The notes under the pieces were generated by a model. It did no database searches and was not told the DNA's origin. It saw only the letters and a program-made list of their open reading frames with translations. A DNA stretch of 64,000 nt from Himantopus leucocephalus (Eukaryota > Chordata > Aves > Charadriiformes > Recurvirostridae), in the NCBI GenBank assembly GCA_003993805.1, contig RSEF01000004.1:16542000-16605999 (forward strand), read 5' to 3'. Positions 14,301 through 27,501 of this stretch are shown in pieces; position 1 is the first letter of the stretch, and each line of letters begins with the position of its first letter. The position numbers and the translations under genes are program-made.

Positions 14301-15123
14301 TTGAAAGAAACTTGAAAGTTGTTTGAGAGAGGGAAACTGGGTTCCCTTCTCAAGTATTCTCCAGCTCCAAACATAAACATTACATTTAAAAACGGAAAAG
14401 ACAGCTTTACACTATCTAATTCTTCTCCTTTCTGTTTGCTATTATTCCCTGCAGCTGTTTCACCTCAGGCTATGATTCACAGTCAAAGCAAGAGAAGTTT
14501 AGGCCAGTATTTGGACAGAAACCCTCAAAGGGCTTTTTAACCCATTAGTATTACAGCTGTAGTAACTAGGGATTTTCTCTTCAAATCCATAATAATTCAA
14601 GATCCTGACAAAATTAAGACTATGAGGATGCTGGAGAAACCATTTCCAACAAGAAATGTAAAACTGAGTCTCTAAGTAGTTTGCAACTGTGAAAACTCTC
14701 TGTAGACTGCACATTTAGCTTGGATAATGGCTGTCCATCTCTCTAAACTTGTGAAATTATTTCAACTCTATGTGGCAGTCCTCACTCCTTTTTCTTTCTT
14801 GATATTGTAGTGTTGCTACTCTATGTTAAACAGCTGTTACACCATGCCAGAGATGGCTGCATAACACTGATGGGTGAGGTGTTATTTTCTAAATATACAT
14901 TAACACAGCTTTTGAAGTACTTTGTGGCCGTTTGCAAGCCTCTCCATAAATTCAGATATATCTATATGTGAGGCTAATATAAAGCACATTTCCCCTCCCC
15001 ACCCGGGTAGCTTGGTCAGCTTAATTTTAGCCGCCTGGAGCACTGCGGGAACTCACATCCTTTTCCCTCCGGACTTCCCTTCCCTGGAGGTCCGGCCATG
15101 AGGAAGCCTGGGCTGCAGGCCAC

Positions 15124-15183
15124 GAGGGCCGTGGGCTCGCAGGGTCACGGCTGGAGGGCCGTGGTCTCGCAGGGTCACGGCTG
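15124..15183. repeat. 30-bp tandem duplication upstream of the AMMECR1 CpG island
   Basis: Two adjacent 30-bp copies (15124-15153 and 15154-15183) begin GAGGGCCGTGG and end AGGGTCACGGCTG. One base differs between them. The repeat lies in GC-rich DNA just upstream of the CpG island core. Whether it has any regulatory role cannot be told from sequence. Confidence 0.9.
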
Positions 15184-15255
15184 CTCGCCCCTGGAGCTGA
15201 GGGCCTACGCTCCAGGCCGCTGCTTATCGGATGTGAAGTAACTGCCACACCTGTA

Positions 15256-15292
15256 ATTAAAAAAAATAAATATAGATAGATATATATATAAA
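15256..15292. repeat. A-rich / (TA)n simple repeat
   Basis: An A run followed by ATAGATAGATATATATATA forms an AT-only island inside an otherwise GC-rising region. It is a simple repeat. Confidence 0.8.
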
Positions 15293-15530
15293 GCCCATGG
15301 CTTTTATCCATCACGATTGCATGTTTAAAGGCGCATCCAAGCGCTCCCTGCAGGCTCCCAGCCTGCCCACTCCAACGCAGCCCCTCAGCCCCTCGCTTCT
15401 CTTCTCCCCCCCCTCCTCTTCCCAAGAGAAAGGCATCTCAGGTCACTTGAATTATTTAGCAGGGTGTTTTTAACCATCTCGAGGGCTTTGCTTCTGCCGT
15501 GCGGCTCCAGCGGAGCTCGGGTTTGCGGGT

Positions 15531-15558
15531 TTATTTTTATTTTTTTATTTTTTTTTTT
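15531..15558 (+). repeat. T-rich tract at the edge of the CpG island
   Basis: A T-rich run broken by a few A bases sits just before AGCACGCGGGG. It is a low-complexity tract that marks the upstream edge of the densest CpG region. Confidence 0.7.
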
Positions 15559-15615
15559 AGCACGCGGGGTGGAGTTGCTCCACTTCCCTGGCAGAAGGAG
15601 GAGAAAAAACACGGC

Positions 15616-15632
15616 GGGGCGGGGGGGGGGGG
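15616..15632 (+). promoter_or_regulatory. GC box merging into a G12 run
   Basis: GGGGCGGGGG (15616-15625) matches a GC box for Sp/KLF factors. It runs into twelve consecutive G bases (15621-15632), with further G clusters downstream. Such a tract can form a G-quadruplex. Binding and folding are inferred from motif only. Confidence 0.5.
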
Positions 15633-15764
15633 AAGGCGAGAGGGGTGGCTCGGCGTGTGGAGGGGAGGGGAAAGGCCGCCAGGCCCCGCCGCGGCCGCCA
15701 CACCTGCGGGCCGCGCTGCCCCCTCAGCCCCGGCCCTGTCAGCCGGGGCCGCTCGCCGGGTCGC

Positions 15765-16407
<643 letters not shown>

Positions 16408-16413
16408 GTGAGT
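16408..16413 (+). other. AMMECR1: Splice donor of AMMECR1 exon 1
   Basis: GTGAGT follows the exon directly. The exon ends CCC TA, so the Tyr codon of the conserved FTN(D/E)PY motif is split after its second base. Reading through would hit TAG at once, as expected at a true exon end. Confidence 0.93.
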
Positions 16414-19400
16414 ATCGCCGCCGTGCCCCGGCCCGGCTCCCCCGGCCGGCCGGCCGCCCCGCCGGCACCCGCCTCCTCGCCCCGCGCCTTCCCCGCCGCC
16501 GCCCGGCCCCTGTCCTCGCCTGGCCCCGCACGGGCCCGCCTTGTCCCGGGGCCTGGCCCGCGGGCGCCCCCGCCCCGCCGCCGTGCGGGGCGCCGGCCGG
16601 GCTCCCCTGGGGGCCGCGCTGCCCTCCCGCGCCCGCCTCGCCTCAGGGAGCGCCGCGCTGCCCGGCGGCGTGCCCCCGGTGGCTCTGTGGACGCCTGCCC
16701 GGTCCCCTCCCGTGCGCGGGACTCGCTAGTGGCATCTCCCCCCCGTCCCCCGACGCCTCCGGCTGGGCCGTGCCGTGGCCGATGTCCGACGGCGGCGGCT
16801 TGAGGCGGTCGGTGCCCTCTCCCCCGCTCCCGGTTTGTGTTCGGTAGCGCCCGAGTAGTCCTTACTGGGACTCCGTCGCTGGGCAGCCTCTCTCTGTCCA
16901 TGTGTTCCGCGTGGACGGGGGCCTCTGCTTCACCAGTGTTGGATGGTGAGTACCCAGTGTACGAGACCTGTCGTGTGAACCTGGGGTTTGTGAGCACTGG
17001 CGTACCGGTACGTTGTTCCCTGTGCCAGGCACTCGTAACGCTACTTTGGTCTCAAACTGTGCAGAGTCCTCGCTTTGTAACAACCCCTGAAGATCACCCG
17101 ACATTAGACATCCCGAGTCCCTGAGTAATCCACCACATCAAATTCTCGGAGTTTTGAACAGATCACACAAACACCTGTTACTCCCGTCCTCCTGAGCCTC
17201 CTTGCGAGAGCCTCCAGAGAGGGCCTGCTTCGTTCCTATCCCTGGCCGCTCTTGTTCAGTGTTTGCCTTGAACCCCGTGCCCTCCTGCCTTCGGAAGTGA
17301 CCTGCCAGGGTGGCATTGCCCAGCATGTCGGCACCTGCAGCCTGCCTGCGCCAGGGAACCGGGTGTGCTGTTGTAGACGGAGTTCAGACACTTTGGGGAG
17401 TAACTTCTCTCTGATGGGAAGTTACTTCCTCTCAGCTGGGATGAGTTACTGAGTCGCTGCATGCTCCAAGTCTGTTTGAATGCAAAGTTAACGTAAGGGC
17501 TTGTTGAAATTTAGTTTCCGCTGTTTTACTTTGCTTTTAAACGGGATGGAGCTCATGTGGTGAATTTCCAAGCTTCAGCTGAGACTCGAGTGTGTTGGTC
17601 CACCAGACTGCATGCCACTTGTTTCCTCTTATGTATAGCATGACTGTCGAATCTGTGAGAACCCGTACTTTACCTGTACTCAATGAATACAAATTTTTTT
17701 TGTGTGTGTCCGAGACCCTCGTGCACCCTCACCAATGCAAATGGTTATCATGCAGTCTGTGTTTTGTTTATGAGATGTAGTGTATGCTTCTCAGTGTTTA
17801 AAATAATGTGATGTAATGTATTAATGATCTTATTTGGAGTCCTTGCTGTTCTAACACCCAGGATCTATACATCTCTTGCATACTTTCAGCTGCTGTCATG
17901 ACAACCCAGCTCTGTGGATTCCTACTTAACCTGCCACCCCAGCAAGTCTTCCCTATATGCTCTTCATAACTCCTATGTGATTACATCAGAGTACCAATAA
18001 TGAAAGGAGGGCAGGGAGACTCCACTGTGAGTTTCTTTACCCAGGTCTTTTGTAAATCCATGTCTGTCCTTTTGTAGATACCAACTGTTTAGGAACCACT
18101 GCTCTGAGTAGCCATTTTCCTTTGCGTTGTCCTGTATCTGTTCTCCATCCCAGACCACTATAGGTTACAGCATCAGCCTTTTGCCATTTCACTCTTTCAT
18201 TGCCGTAAGAGAGCTGAATTCTGTCTGTCTCTCTGTAACAGTATCACCTTGTTGTTGTTATGTTTTTTAATTGTATTGCAGAATGTTTTGTTGAACAGAT
18301 TAGTGCTACTGTCTCTGTTTTATTAGTGGAGGAAACTGAGGCAGGAGTGAAGATCTCGCCACTGAAATGTTTTCCAGTAAGCGCTTTGATTCCTCTTAGT
18401 AACCAGTAGATCACTTCACCTTTCTTCTCCCACTTCTTACTTTAATAAGAACACAGTAGCAGGTTAAGTAAAATGATTTGCTTTTTTCTAAAATTCATAT
18501 GTATGCTTAAGTTTTCTTCAGGTTTGGTTGCTAGATCTGGTGAAAAGTTGCTGCGTCAATGGACTTCTGAAAATGGCACTGCCATTAAAATTAGTGATAT
18601 CATTTCTGCTTATTCGCGTGCTTGTGCCAGCATGCATGGTTGTACAGATTGAGAAATGATCTAATCATAATTTTATTTTTTTCCCTGGTTGGTTTTCACA
18701 GAGACTGGTTCTCTCTAGATCATTGCATGGCTTCACAAACACTAGTGCCTGCACAAGTGTGAGGTGGGAATAAGCAGACAGATGGCAGAACTGCTGCTTT
18801 CAGCAGCCTTGTGAGCTGATTATGTTTGTGCAGTTGGGGAAGCAACTTTGAAAAAGTTGTTCAGCATTACATGTAAAATTCTAGGTCGGTGAATAAATGG
18901 CTTTTGCTAAAGTGTTCAGAGGCAGCATGACTTCCAGCATTCAGAAGATTTGCAGGCAGTCTTATCGATAACTGGGTAACTCACAAAGATGCAGTGTTGT
19001 CTTTGAAGCTGAGCCTTCATCCTGTAGAGCAAAAAAAAACCTGAATGAGAACTGGCATTTTTCAGGAAATGTATGTTGCGGCTTTCTGCCTGGAATCCTT
19101 TTGGAGGTTTTGTCCATAGACCAAAATATCTGTTCTAAGAGTAGTAGTCTAAAATAAGAGTTTGTATGTGAATGCTAGAAATATTTTTTTTTAAATTACG
19201 TTAATTACAGGGAGGATGAGAGACCTGTAAGCAGGTATCCTCACACAACCGTGACTCATGTTCCTTGCAGGTCTTTGAACAATGAAACTGGGCATGATCA
19301 AAGCGAAGCAGGTGGCTGAATCACTTGGACAAGGGGTTCTGGTGTGTTGTCTTTTGAACAAAACCTGCTTGTGACACCTCCGGATTTTTGTAACTTTTTG

Positions 19401-21221
19401 CCAACATGAGGACCACGGCAAGGCTCAAACGGAAGGAAATTTGGAGCAGTTAGTAGGAATGAGATGAAATGCCTGTTTTGAAAGGGTGCGGATTTTGGAC
19501 TCTAGCCCATACATGGATGAAATAGTTGGCATTTTCGTATCTCCGACTGTAGTTCCTGAAGCACAGGGTGGGGGGTGTTGGTCAAGGGTATTGCTGGGGA
19601 GCTGTTGGGTCGGAGAGAGTGACTCATGGAGTCAGAAGAAGATAGCTGGAAGATACTGAATCTGTCCAGCAGTGTCTTGTTGAGAATAGGCTCAGCAAAT
19701 CTTTCCAGCCACAGGCTTCCTCTTCTCTTGCAGGCTTCCACTGATCTGCCAACACTTTATTCTATCACTGTCTTAATTGAAGAGCTTTCTTCTACCTATA
19801 ATTTCACTTCACTTTGAATTGGTCTCTAAACCACCCTTCCCTTCTTCACGAGGAAGGTTCTGCAGGGCATGCTCTTTCCCCTTTCTTCTACCAGTGTGGT
19901 GGCTCTGAAACTATAGGTGCAGAAGGAATGTAAAAAATTATCCTGGAGGTGTGGAAGCTGATACAAAGTTTGAAAATTGCTGCCCTAGACAAAAATTGTT
20001 GCTTATACGAAGTGTCATTCAGACACTGTTCTTGACACTCAGTTTGATGAGTAAAGTTATGGAACACTGCAGTTGATTAAAAGCATTTTTTTAGGAGTGG
20101 CAATAGAAATAAATTGTCAGGGGGGATGCAGGAAGAGTTGTAAAAACATTTGACCCCACTCATTTAGGGAGAAGGAGAACCAAGTAGCCTTTTTTTCCTG
20201 TGTTTCTTACCGTTCTGACAAATAGCTCGCATCCCATTATTTCCTTTCTGGTTTGGTCTTGTGCAACACACCCTGTGCCTCCGTGATCGGTGGAAACAGT
20301 ACCATGTCCTGCCTTCCACTGTGGAAGTGGAAAAGGGCCGCCCACCAGTGTGAAAGGGCTCAAGGTTCACACTACTCACTACTGCTTTTCTTCTAGTGGG
20401 AAAGTGTTTGAATGGAAGTGGAAGCGTGTGCAAGAAGGTTGTGACAGGATGGGAAGGGTAAGTGTGTGAAGAGGAGTTCAGTTGAAGCTATGATGTGAGG
20501 AATGAGGAGGACTTTTTTTTCTTAAAGATCTTTACATGTCTGCTCACTATAAAGATTTCCCTTGGCACACAGAAATCACCTTCTGAGTTTTTGATCCTGC
20601 ATGGTGTCTGCCTCAAGTTCTTCAGCTTGCCAACTTAATTTTAATGTCGACAACTTTGTGGGGAAGACATTGTATGGCAATCCAGCAGGTTAACTCATTT
20701 GCCAGTTGTTTGATTCTTATAGTCCCTTCCTGAAGGTCGCTTGCTAGTGAACAAAATTATTTTGGTGGTGACCCCCCCATACTTGACACAATTTGTAAGG
20801 GGCATTGTTTGTTCTGCCTCTGTCATCTGGTACATGGTAACCAAGAACAAGATTTTGCAACTGGAGTGGCTGATGTGGCCCGTGCCCTGCTTCCCATCTG
20901 ACTGAGGAGCTCTTGGGAAAGATGTTTACCACGAGCGCCTTGCATCAAATGCCTAGATGATGGCTTGCTCATAGCCTCCTCACCTGACAGGAGGGGGTGT
21001 CTGTGCCACAGGCATTAAATGGTGTGGATCTGTGTACATGTGGTAGTTCTGGTGCTTTAGGGGAAGCATCAGACCCGCTGTGCCTGCACAGGCTGCCAGG
21101 TCTGTGCACTCGTGGGGGCTCCAACCATCAGGCAGAACTGTTGTTGGCAACCATGTTCTTTTCCGCAGGAATAATCTATATGGCTTGACGATCTTCTGTG
21201 ATTAAAGGCCTCTGGATTAAA

Positions 21222-21282
21222 GCAGTTGGACTAGATGATCATTGTAGATCCCTTCCAACTGAAATATCCTATTCTAGTCTAA
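21222..21282 (+). mobile_element. CR1 LINE 3' tail fragment
   Basis: The stretch GTTGGACTAGATGATC followed by GATCCCTTCCAACTGAAAT and TATTCTAGTCT matches the last part of the CR1 3' UTR, in the same order as the longer copy near 63.5 kb. It is diverged, which suggests an older insertion. Only the terminal part is recognisable. It runs straight into the duplicated block at an assembly join. Confidence 0.75.
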
Positions 21283-21495
21283 ATATTTTCTAGGTGATAC
21301 CCAGTCTTGATCTAAAGACTTAGCTTCGAAATCCATCAGTTCTGTTCTTCATTGATGACTTGTAGTATTTTGCGGCAACTGTTCCATTNCCTATTCTAGT
21401 CTAAATATTTTCTAGGTGATACCCAGTCTTGATCTAAAGACTTAGCTTCGAAATCCATCAGTTCTGTTCTTCATTGATGACTTGTAGTATTTTGC
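21268..21495 (+). repeat. Exact 106-bp duplication around single N, beside a gap
   Basis: Bases 21268-21373 and 21390-21495 are identical over 106 bp. Between them lie GGCAACTGTTCCATT and one N at 21389. The second copy ends at a 100-N gap. Identity and position indicate two contig ends that should have been merged, so this is probably an assembly artefact. Confidence 0.9.
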
Positions 21496-21595
21496 NNNNN
21501 NNNNNNNNNNNNNNNNNNNNNNNNNNNNNNNNNNNNNNNNNNNNNNNNNNNNNNNNNNNNNNNNNNNNNNNNNNNNNNNNNNNNNNNNNNNNNNN
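21496..21595. other. Assembly gap, 100 N
   Basis: Exactly 100 N bases, a conventional placeholder for a gap of unknown size. The flanking duplication suggests the true gap may be small or absent. Confidence 0.98.
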
Positions 21596-24500
21596 TCAGG
21601 TAATTGTAGAGAGTGAAGATATGTATATGCTGCGGTGTTGACGTGCCTGACCTTTGTATTTCATTGTGTTTTCAGGTCTAAGATCTGTCGGTTTACATAT
21701 TCTAGAAGTTTGTGGGGTAGCAGTACCTTAACTCTTTGTTAGTGAAGTCTGGAGACATTTAAATTCAATACAGTTTAAAAATGTGGAGCTAGCTCATTTG
21801 GTGCCCATTAGTTTTCACACTCAAAGTTGTGATTCTGCTCAGAGTGAATGTAAGCTTACCCTGTAGTAAAGAAGTAGGTCTAGGGTTTGTTACTGGCCAT
21901 CCAATTTTTTTGCCTTAGTTGCTGTTTTCTTGATACTATGTTGGCACTAGTGGTGGTGATTTGCTAGTAATTAAGATTGGAATAGTTTCAAATCTTCCTG
22001 TACAGTCCCAAAGCTGATTTTTTTCCCAAAATGTTGAATTACTGCCTGATGCTTTCTTTTAAGGCATTGAAGAAAGATGAGGCTTGTCTATAGGTGTGTA
22101 CATATGCTTACACATACATGTAAATAAAAATCTTACGGCTTGCAAGTTCATAAGATTACATGCTTTTCTCAATTTCTTGTTTCTTGGCTGCAGCCTGGCT
22201 TCCTTTTAGTCTCTACAACTTACTGTAATGTTTAAAGTTGGAGCCTTGTGCTTGACTCCTTGTTTGCCTTGGTATATATTTCTTTACAAGCATTTTTGTG
22301 AAATTTTGCCTGGAATCTTACCGAAGTATGAATTTCATATTGTCTTAAAACCCCCTGATGTTCTTCCTCTGCATTCCTTACTCAAAGTTCGGCTGTACCT
22401 ATTGAAATTACTATTCTTGACATCAGAAGTTTGCAATTTTGTTGTTTCTCTGCAGGACTTAATTGTAAGGCAGTGAAGACTGACTTGTGTGGCAGACTCT
22501 GTGCAATAATTTGTATTTATTGTCACACTCAGTAACATTACACAACAGCTATAATGATTGCTTGGTCATGGCTAAAGATCGACACCAGTCATAAAACAAA
22601 AAATGCAGCAACAAAACACGCAGACAGGGAGGTGTTCTCTGGTCTCTGTCTGACTTCATTCTGTTTTTCATGTGTATGTCATGCGGTTTTGTATAAGCTT
22701 CAGTATTTTCTTCTGACTTAAAATGGTCTTTACTGTTGAATATTAAATGTTGGAATATGAAGTGGTGGTTCTTTCAGAGTGGCATTCTGTGGTAGACGTT
22801 TTTAAAATACAGTGCAGTAGAAAATGTGTATTTTGGCTGGCGTTGGCAGTGCTCAGCAGGGAATTCCCAGCATATTTGAAAGCAGGACTGGTGAATGCAT
22901 CTTGGTACAGCAGAAGAGGAAAGGGGATAAAGCTGCGTGGCTTCAGAAAGAATTTACATTTGCCAGTAGGTTTATCTTCTGATATTGATGAATGGAGAAA
23001 TATTGCCATGACAAACTCCAAATTAGGTTAACTATAATTTGAGGGCTTTTTCCTTCATAAGCTCATTTCAGTGAGCTGTTCTGATGTCCAAATGAGGTAG
23101 TTTCTATTAGTACAGGAGATCACATCATAGACAGTCTTAAGGATGGACCCTGGTTTTGTTTCTTCAGGGAAAAGCAGTCACCACAAAGTATAATAAATGC
23201 CCTGACTCACTGCCATACTAGTTTTGCAGAAGTTAATTGTCTCATACCTCTTGTAGGGTGAGGAGGAGTCAGCAGCCACCTCTCCCTGTGCCATCAGTCT
23301 GGTCATTCATTTGTATTGTCTCCTTTGTTTTAGTTACATTCATATCTCTTCTGATGTTTTCTTTTACTCTGTCTTGTACTGAGATAACCCTGATAAAGAT
23401 TTCTGTGGATTTTGCAAATTCAAATTTTGCTGTTGTTTTTGACATCATATATTCCTGTTTAACCTGTCTGCCTGTGAGCAAAATGTGTTTTGGGTCTGGA
23501 TTTGACTTGCTTCATTTGTATATCTAACTCTAATATTCTTTGTTAGAAATTGTTGAGAAGTTAATGATTTAAGAATACAAATATTTTCTTTTGAGTTACT
23601 ATAAGAGCGCAAAGCTCTGCCTCTTCTTCAGCTGTGAGTTAAACATGTTGTTTCTTATGACACCTTTATAACTGTGACGTTACCTAGCATTGAATACAAA
23701 AACAAGATAAATCTAACGTCGACACTTTTTTTGTCATATCTGTTAAGAAACAAGTAGATATCATCAAGTGTATGGACAGTTCTGTTATCAAGTCCTAAAC
23801 ATCTTTTTAACTGCTCATCTCCAGCTGCTGTTGTTGAAAACAAAGAGATAACCAGGAAATAAAAGCTTGGAAGACCAGGCTAGCTCAGTTTGCTTAGTTT
23901 TGAATCTAGGCTGTGAATAGTCAATGAATGAAATATATTTATCTAGCCCATAGTTTTTGGTTGTCTCAAGACTCATGCCATAATTAATGGAGCAAGCTCA
24001 GTATGCCAAGCTGTCTGTTTTTACATTAAGTACTTGTTTACAGTTAACTGTAGGTTTTCCATAGCATCAAATTATTGTCTTCAGAAGTAGAAGTGCTAGT
24101 ATGCAAACACAGAAGTTGTTTGACCCTTACACTGGTGATTTCTGTGGTAAGAGTCTCTCTGCAAGGCAGGAAAGATGCAAATTATTTAAAAATAATAGTA
24201 GACTTGTCAGAGTTTGGCCAATACAGAAACTGTTGCTAGGCTGGAGGCCAAAACAAGTCCAGTCAGGCCCTGACCCTCATTAACAAAGCATTATGAAAAT
24301 GCTTGACCTTTTTTTTATTATGTTTATGCTCCTACGGAGCGGGGTATTATATTGGTACTCAGTTTAGCATTGCAAAGTTTGCATTTAAAGAACAAGATGG
24401 GGCAGCTCTACTGCATTTAATTCACAAAGTCTCAAAAACATGTCCTTAATAACAAAGCAGGTTAGGGAGTGCAATAGCTATAAAATGGAATGTAGCTGTT

Positions 24501-26924
24501 AAGTTGGACCTAGTGCTGCATTTAGATAGCATCTAGTTAATAATTTGAACTTGGATTGATCCATTGTCTAGATTTCCTTATTGTTTGTTAGTGCTGTGTT
24601 GTCTCTTAGCCCAGCACTGTAAGCGGCAGTAGGTGTCTTTCCTGGGCAACTCGTGTGGCCTTCTAAAAAGCCCTTCATTTTCATTACTGGGATCTTGGCA
24701 AAAGGCATCAGTGTAAAGGGCTTGATTTGTTAAGTGGGGTACCCCCCTGCTCCATTGGCCATAAACACTTATTCAGTGAGATATTTGTTCCATCTCTTCA
24801 CTCCTGCTGTCCCTCTGACAAACTCCACCTGTGTTTCTCTGCCTTATAGGATATGCCTTAAATGTTTGCGATCTGACTGGGCTTTGATAGCTTCCTGGAA
24901 GGCAGTCCTGCTTGTGAGTACATGGCTGTTGCTTTGCCACACTGAGTACTTGCAGCCAAGGTTATTAAAGTGCTAATTTCATGAGAATGACATCTTATGG
25001 AATGCAGAACAGCTCCTCTGAGTTGTGGCAAGGTCACTGGGACAGCAGCCATATAGAGATGTGCATGTCTTCCCAGAGCGTTCGTGCCTTTCTGTATTAT
25101 AGGGAGTGAGTTCTCACAATCCTTAATGCCATAGAAAAATCTCATTTTATGCCCTTCTTCCCATTAGCTTGAACTCTGTGGCATTTTTGGCAAGGCCCTG
25201 CCTAGGGCTGTGGTGTTTGTAATATATAAGCCATAGACATACTCCTGTAATTTATCCTTTCCCCCCCTGCCAGCAAAGATGACTCCTTTCCAGGCCTCGC
25301 TGGCACATGATGGTTTCCAGCATCTGCAACGCTGCCTGCTTTACTGGGTGGCGCTTGGAGTCCATGTTTGAAACAGAAAAGAAAGGAGGGAAAGATCCTT
25401 GTCATAATCCTCTTCTAATCGGCACTAGAATTACTTCTGCTTCATCCTTTCCAGAGAGTTAAATCACTTTCCTTGTTTTCCGTGTGGCATTTTGCACAGA
25501 GATGAGAATTACGTGGATGAAGGTCTAGAGTTCGTGAGTTTTAGGTGTATTACGAAAGGTGGAAAAAAGTATGTGATCCTCCACTGATGGGTAACAGTTT
25601 GGGCCAACTAAGTAAATCTGGTTGCTTCCAGCCCCTTTTCCAGGTGACTGTAAGAATATAAGGATTGGGTGCCACACCATTTTCCTTACCCAGTAAGCGA
25701 GGACAAGGATAAGTTCAGCTGCCAGTGAATGACAAGTTGCAAGGCAGTTCTTTTCTATATAAATAAATGTGCTAAAAGATGGACTTTTGGGGAAGATAAT
25801 GTGCTAAGTAGAGGTCCCTTGTAAGCTTTATAAGGAGAAAAAAAAATATTTCTCTAGTCCTCAGTACTTTAATTTGACTGCCACATTAAGCAGGCAATGA
25901 ACGCCAGTCAGAAAAGTGTTGCACCAGCCTTCTCTAAGTAGTCTTTCTGCAGAGAGAGTATTGGAGGCTGAGGAGGTGTTGAAAAACCCACAGAAAAGGT
26001 GTAGTCGTAGTGAGGAAAGAAGCCCTCTTCAAAGACTGCTGCAGTGCCTGCAGGGAGGTGAGTAATTTCAAGTGATGTATCGCATAAGCATGAGGGGAAC
26101 AAAACTTCAGCAAGCCACTGGCCCAGATGAAAAACTGCAAGCCAAGCAGTAGAAGGCAAGCTCTTTAGGTACAGTGTTGCACAAGCAGTTATCCAAACTC
26201 TGAACAAATGAAAATGTCATATTAAAACTAATGCCTGTTAACATGCTGATAGAATGTGAAATTCTAGTGATTAGACTCGCTCTTCCTTAAGAAATAGGAC
26301 CGTAATTCTGACTCTGGTTCAGTTCAAGTAAATAGAGAAGAGGCAGGTAGCAAAAATCTCGTGATACTTGCCACCATAATATCTGAATTCTTGTAATATA
26401 CTGTGAATAAGAGTTGAAAGAAGGTAAAGATTGGCGCTGTTCATTTGGAAGGAACGCTGGATAAAACCAAGCATTAAAAATAAGGGTTTATAAAGAAGGA
26501 TAAATAGAATACAAATTACCTTTATCTTATTTCACAGAAAAAAGATTCAAGTGAGACAAATACTCCCATGTACACTTACCATTGTGGTCTCATTTCACCT
26601 CAAGGATGAATTATTGCAGTCTGCTGTGCTTGGACTGTATTTGAACATAAAAATCTAAGCCACTGAAAAAGTAGCTCCCAGTAGTGCCTCTTTTTGGGAC
26701 AATATGAAATCTGTGCTTCAGGTTATTTGCTGCCAGCTGCTGGTTTTTGGTTGGGTTTTTTTTTTCCTTTTTTTCCTTTTGGAGGATTTCAAGGTGTTAA
26801 GTTTTTTTACGTATGTAATGTAAGTGGCTTGGAATAACCTACTCAAAGACTGCCTACTGCCCTATACCATTCTGCTAACTTAAGTGTGTTTTCTTCCTCT
26901 TTAAATGTGTTAGAGATGCTCAGC

Positions 26925-27154
26925 AGCAGATGAGTCTTACTTGTTGTACGCTCAAAGTAGTTACACTACTTGGATAAATGAAGATAGGAGGTGGCGATGA
27001 GCACTCTGCTGCTACAATGTGTTTTATGTGAAGTGGTTNAGCAGATGAGTCTTACTTGTTGTACGCTCAAAGTAGTTACACTAGGCAGGATAAATGAAGA
27101 TAGGAGGTGGTGATGAGCCCTCTGCTGCTACAGTGTGTTTTATGTGAAGTGGTT
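26925..27154 (+). repeat. Near-identical 114/115-bp duplication around single N
   Basis: Bases 26925-27038 and 27040-27154 are nearly the same, with a few substitutions and a small indel (CTACTTGGATAA versus CTAGGCAGGATAA). They are separated by one N at 27039. The pattern fits two alleles of the same locus placed in tandem, or contig-end sequencing error. A true tandem duplication is less likely. Confidence 0.85.
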
Positions 27155-27463
27155 GGAAATAAGAAACTTGAGTCCCTGCTAAGTAAGTGGGCTAATTCTA
27201 AATGGTTCCTAGTACAGTTTCTGTAAATTTTTGCAGCCTGTTTGAGACTGTCAAAATCCATTAATTGAATTATGGAGGCTATAGGTCTGATTGTTTCTGA
27301 AGTTTTTGCTGAAATTTTGTCTTGGTTTAGAAAAAAATTTACTTGTTTTTTTTTCCCCAAAGAAAAGTGTTAAGCCGTTGAGACATGCTTAGATATGGTT
27401 TCATCTTAAAAGTCTGCGTGCCACAAGTTGGACATGTGAGAGATTTACTCTCCCTCTGAGCAG

Positions 27464-27501
27464 CAGTCACCTAAATATATGANCAGTCATCTAAATATGT
27501 G
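27464..27501 (+). repeat. Short duplication around single N
   Basis: CAGTCACCTAAATATATG and CAGTCATCTAAATATGTG flank an N at 27483. It is the same join pattern as at 27,039 and 21,389, on a smaller scale. Confidence 0.7.

Larger units (their letters stand above)
7143..15000. other. Intergenic 5' flank of AMMECR1, proximal part
   Basis: This is AT-rich noncoding DNA with no supported gene. Open frames are short (at most about 107 codons) and look random. It contains a GGT microsatellite, a spaced direct repeat and a G/T-rich tract, listed separately. From about 15,000 the GC content rises steeply towards the AMMECR1 CpG island. Confidence 0.6.
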
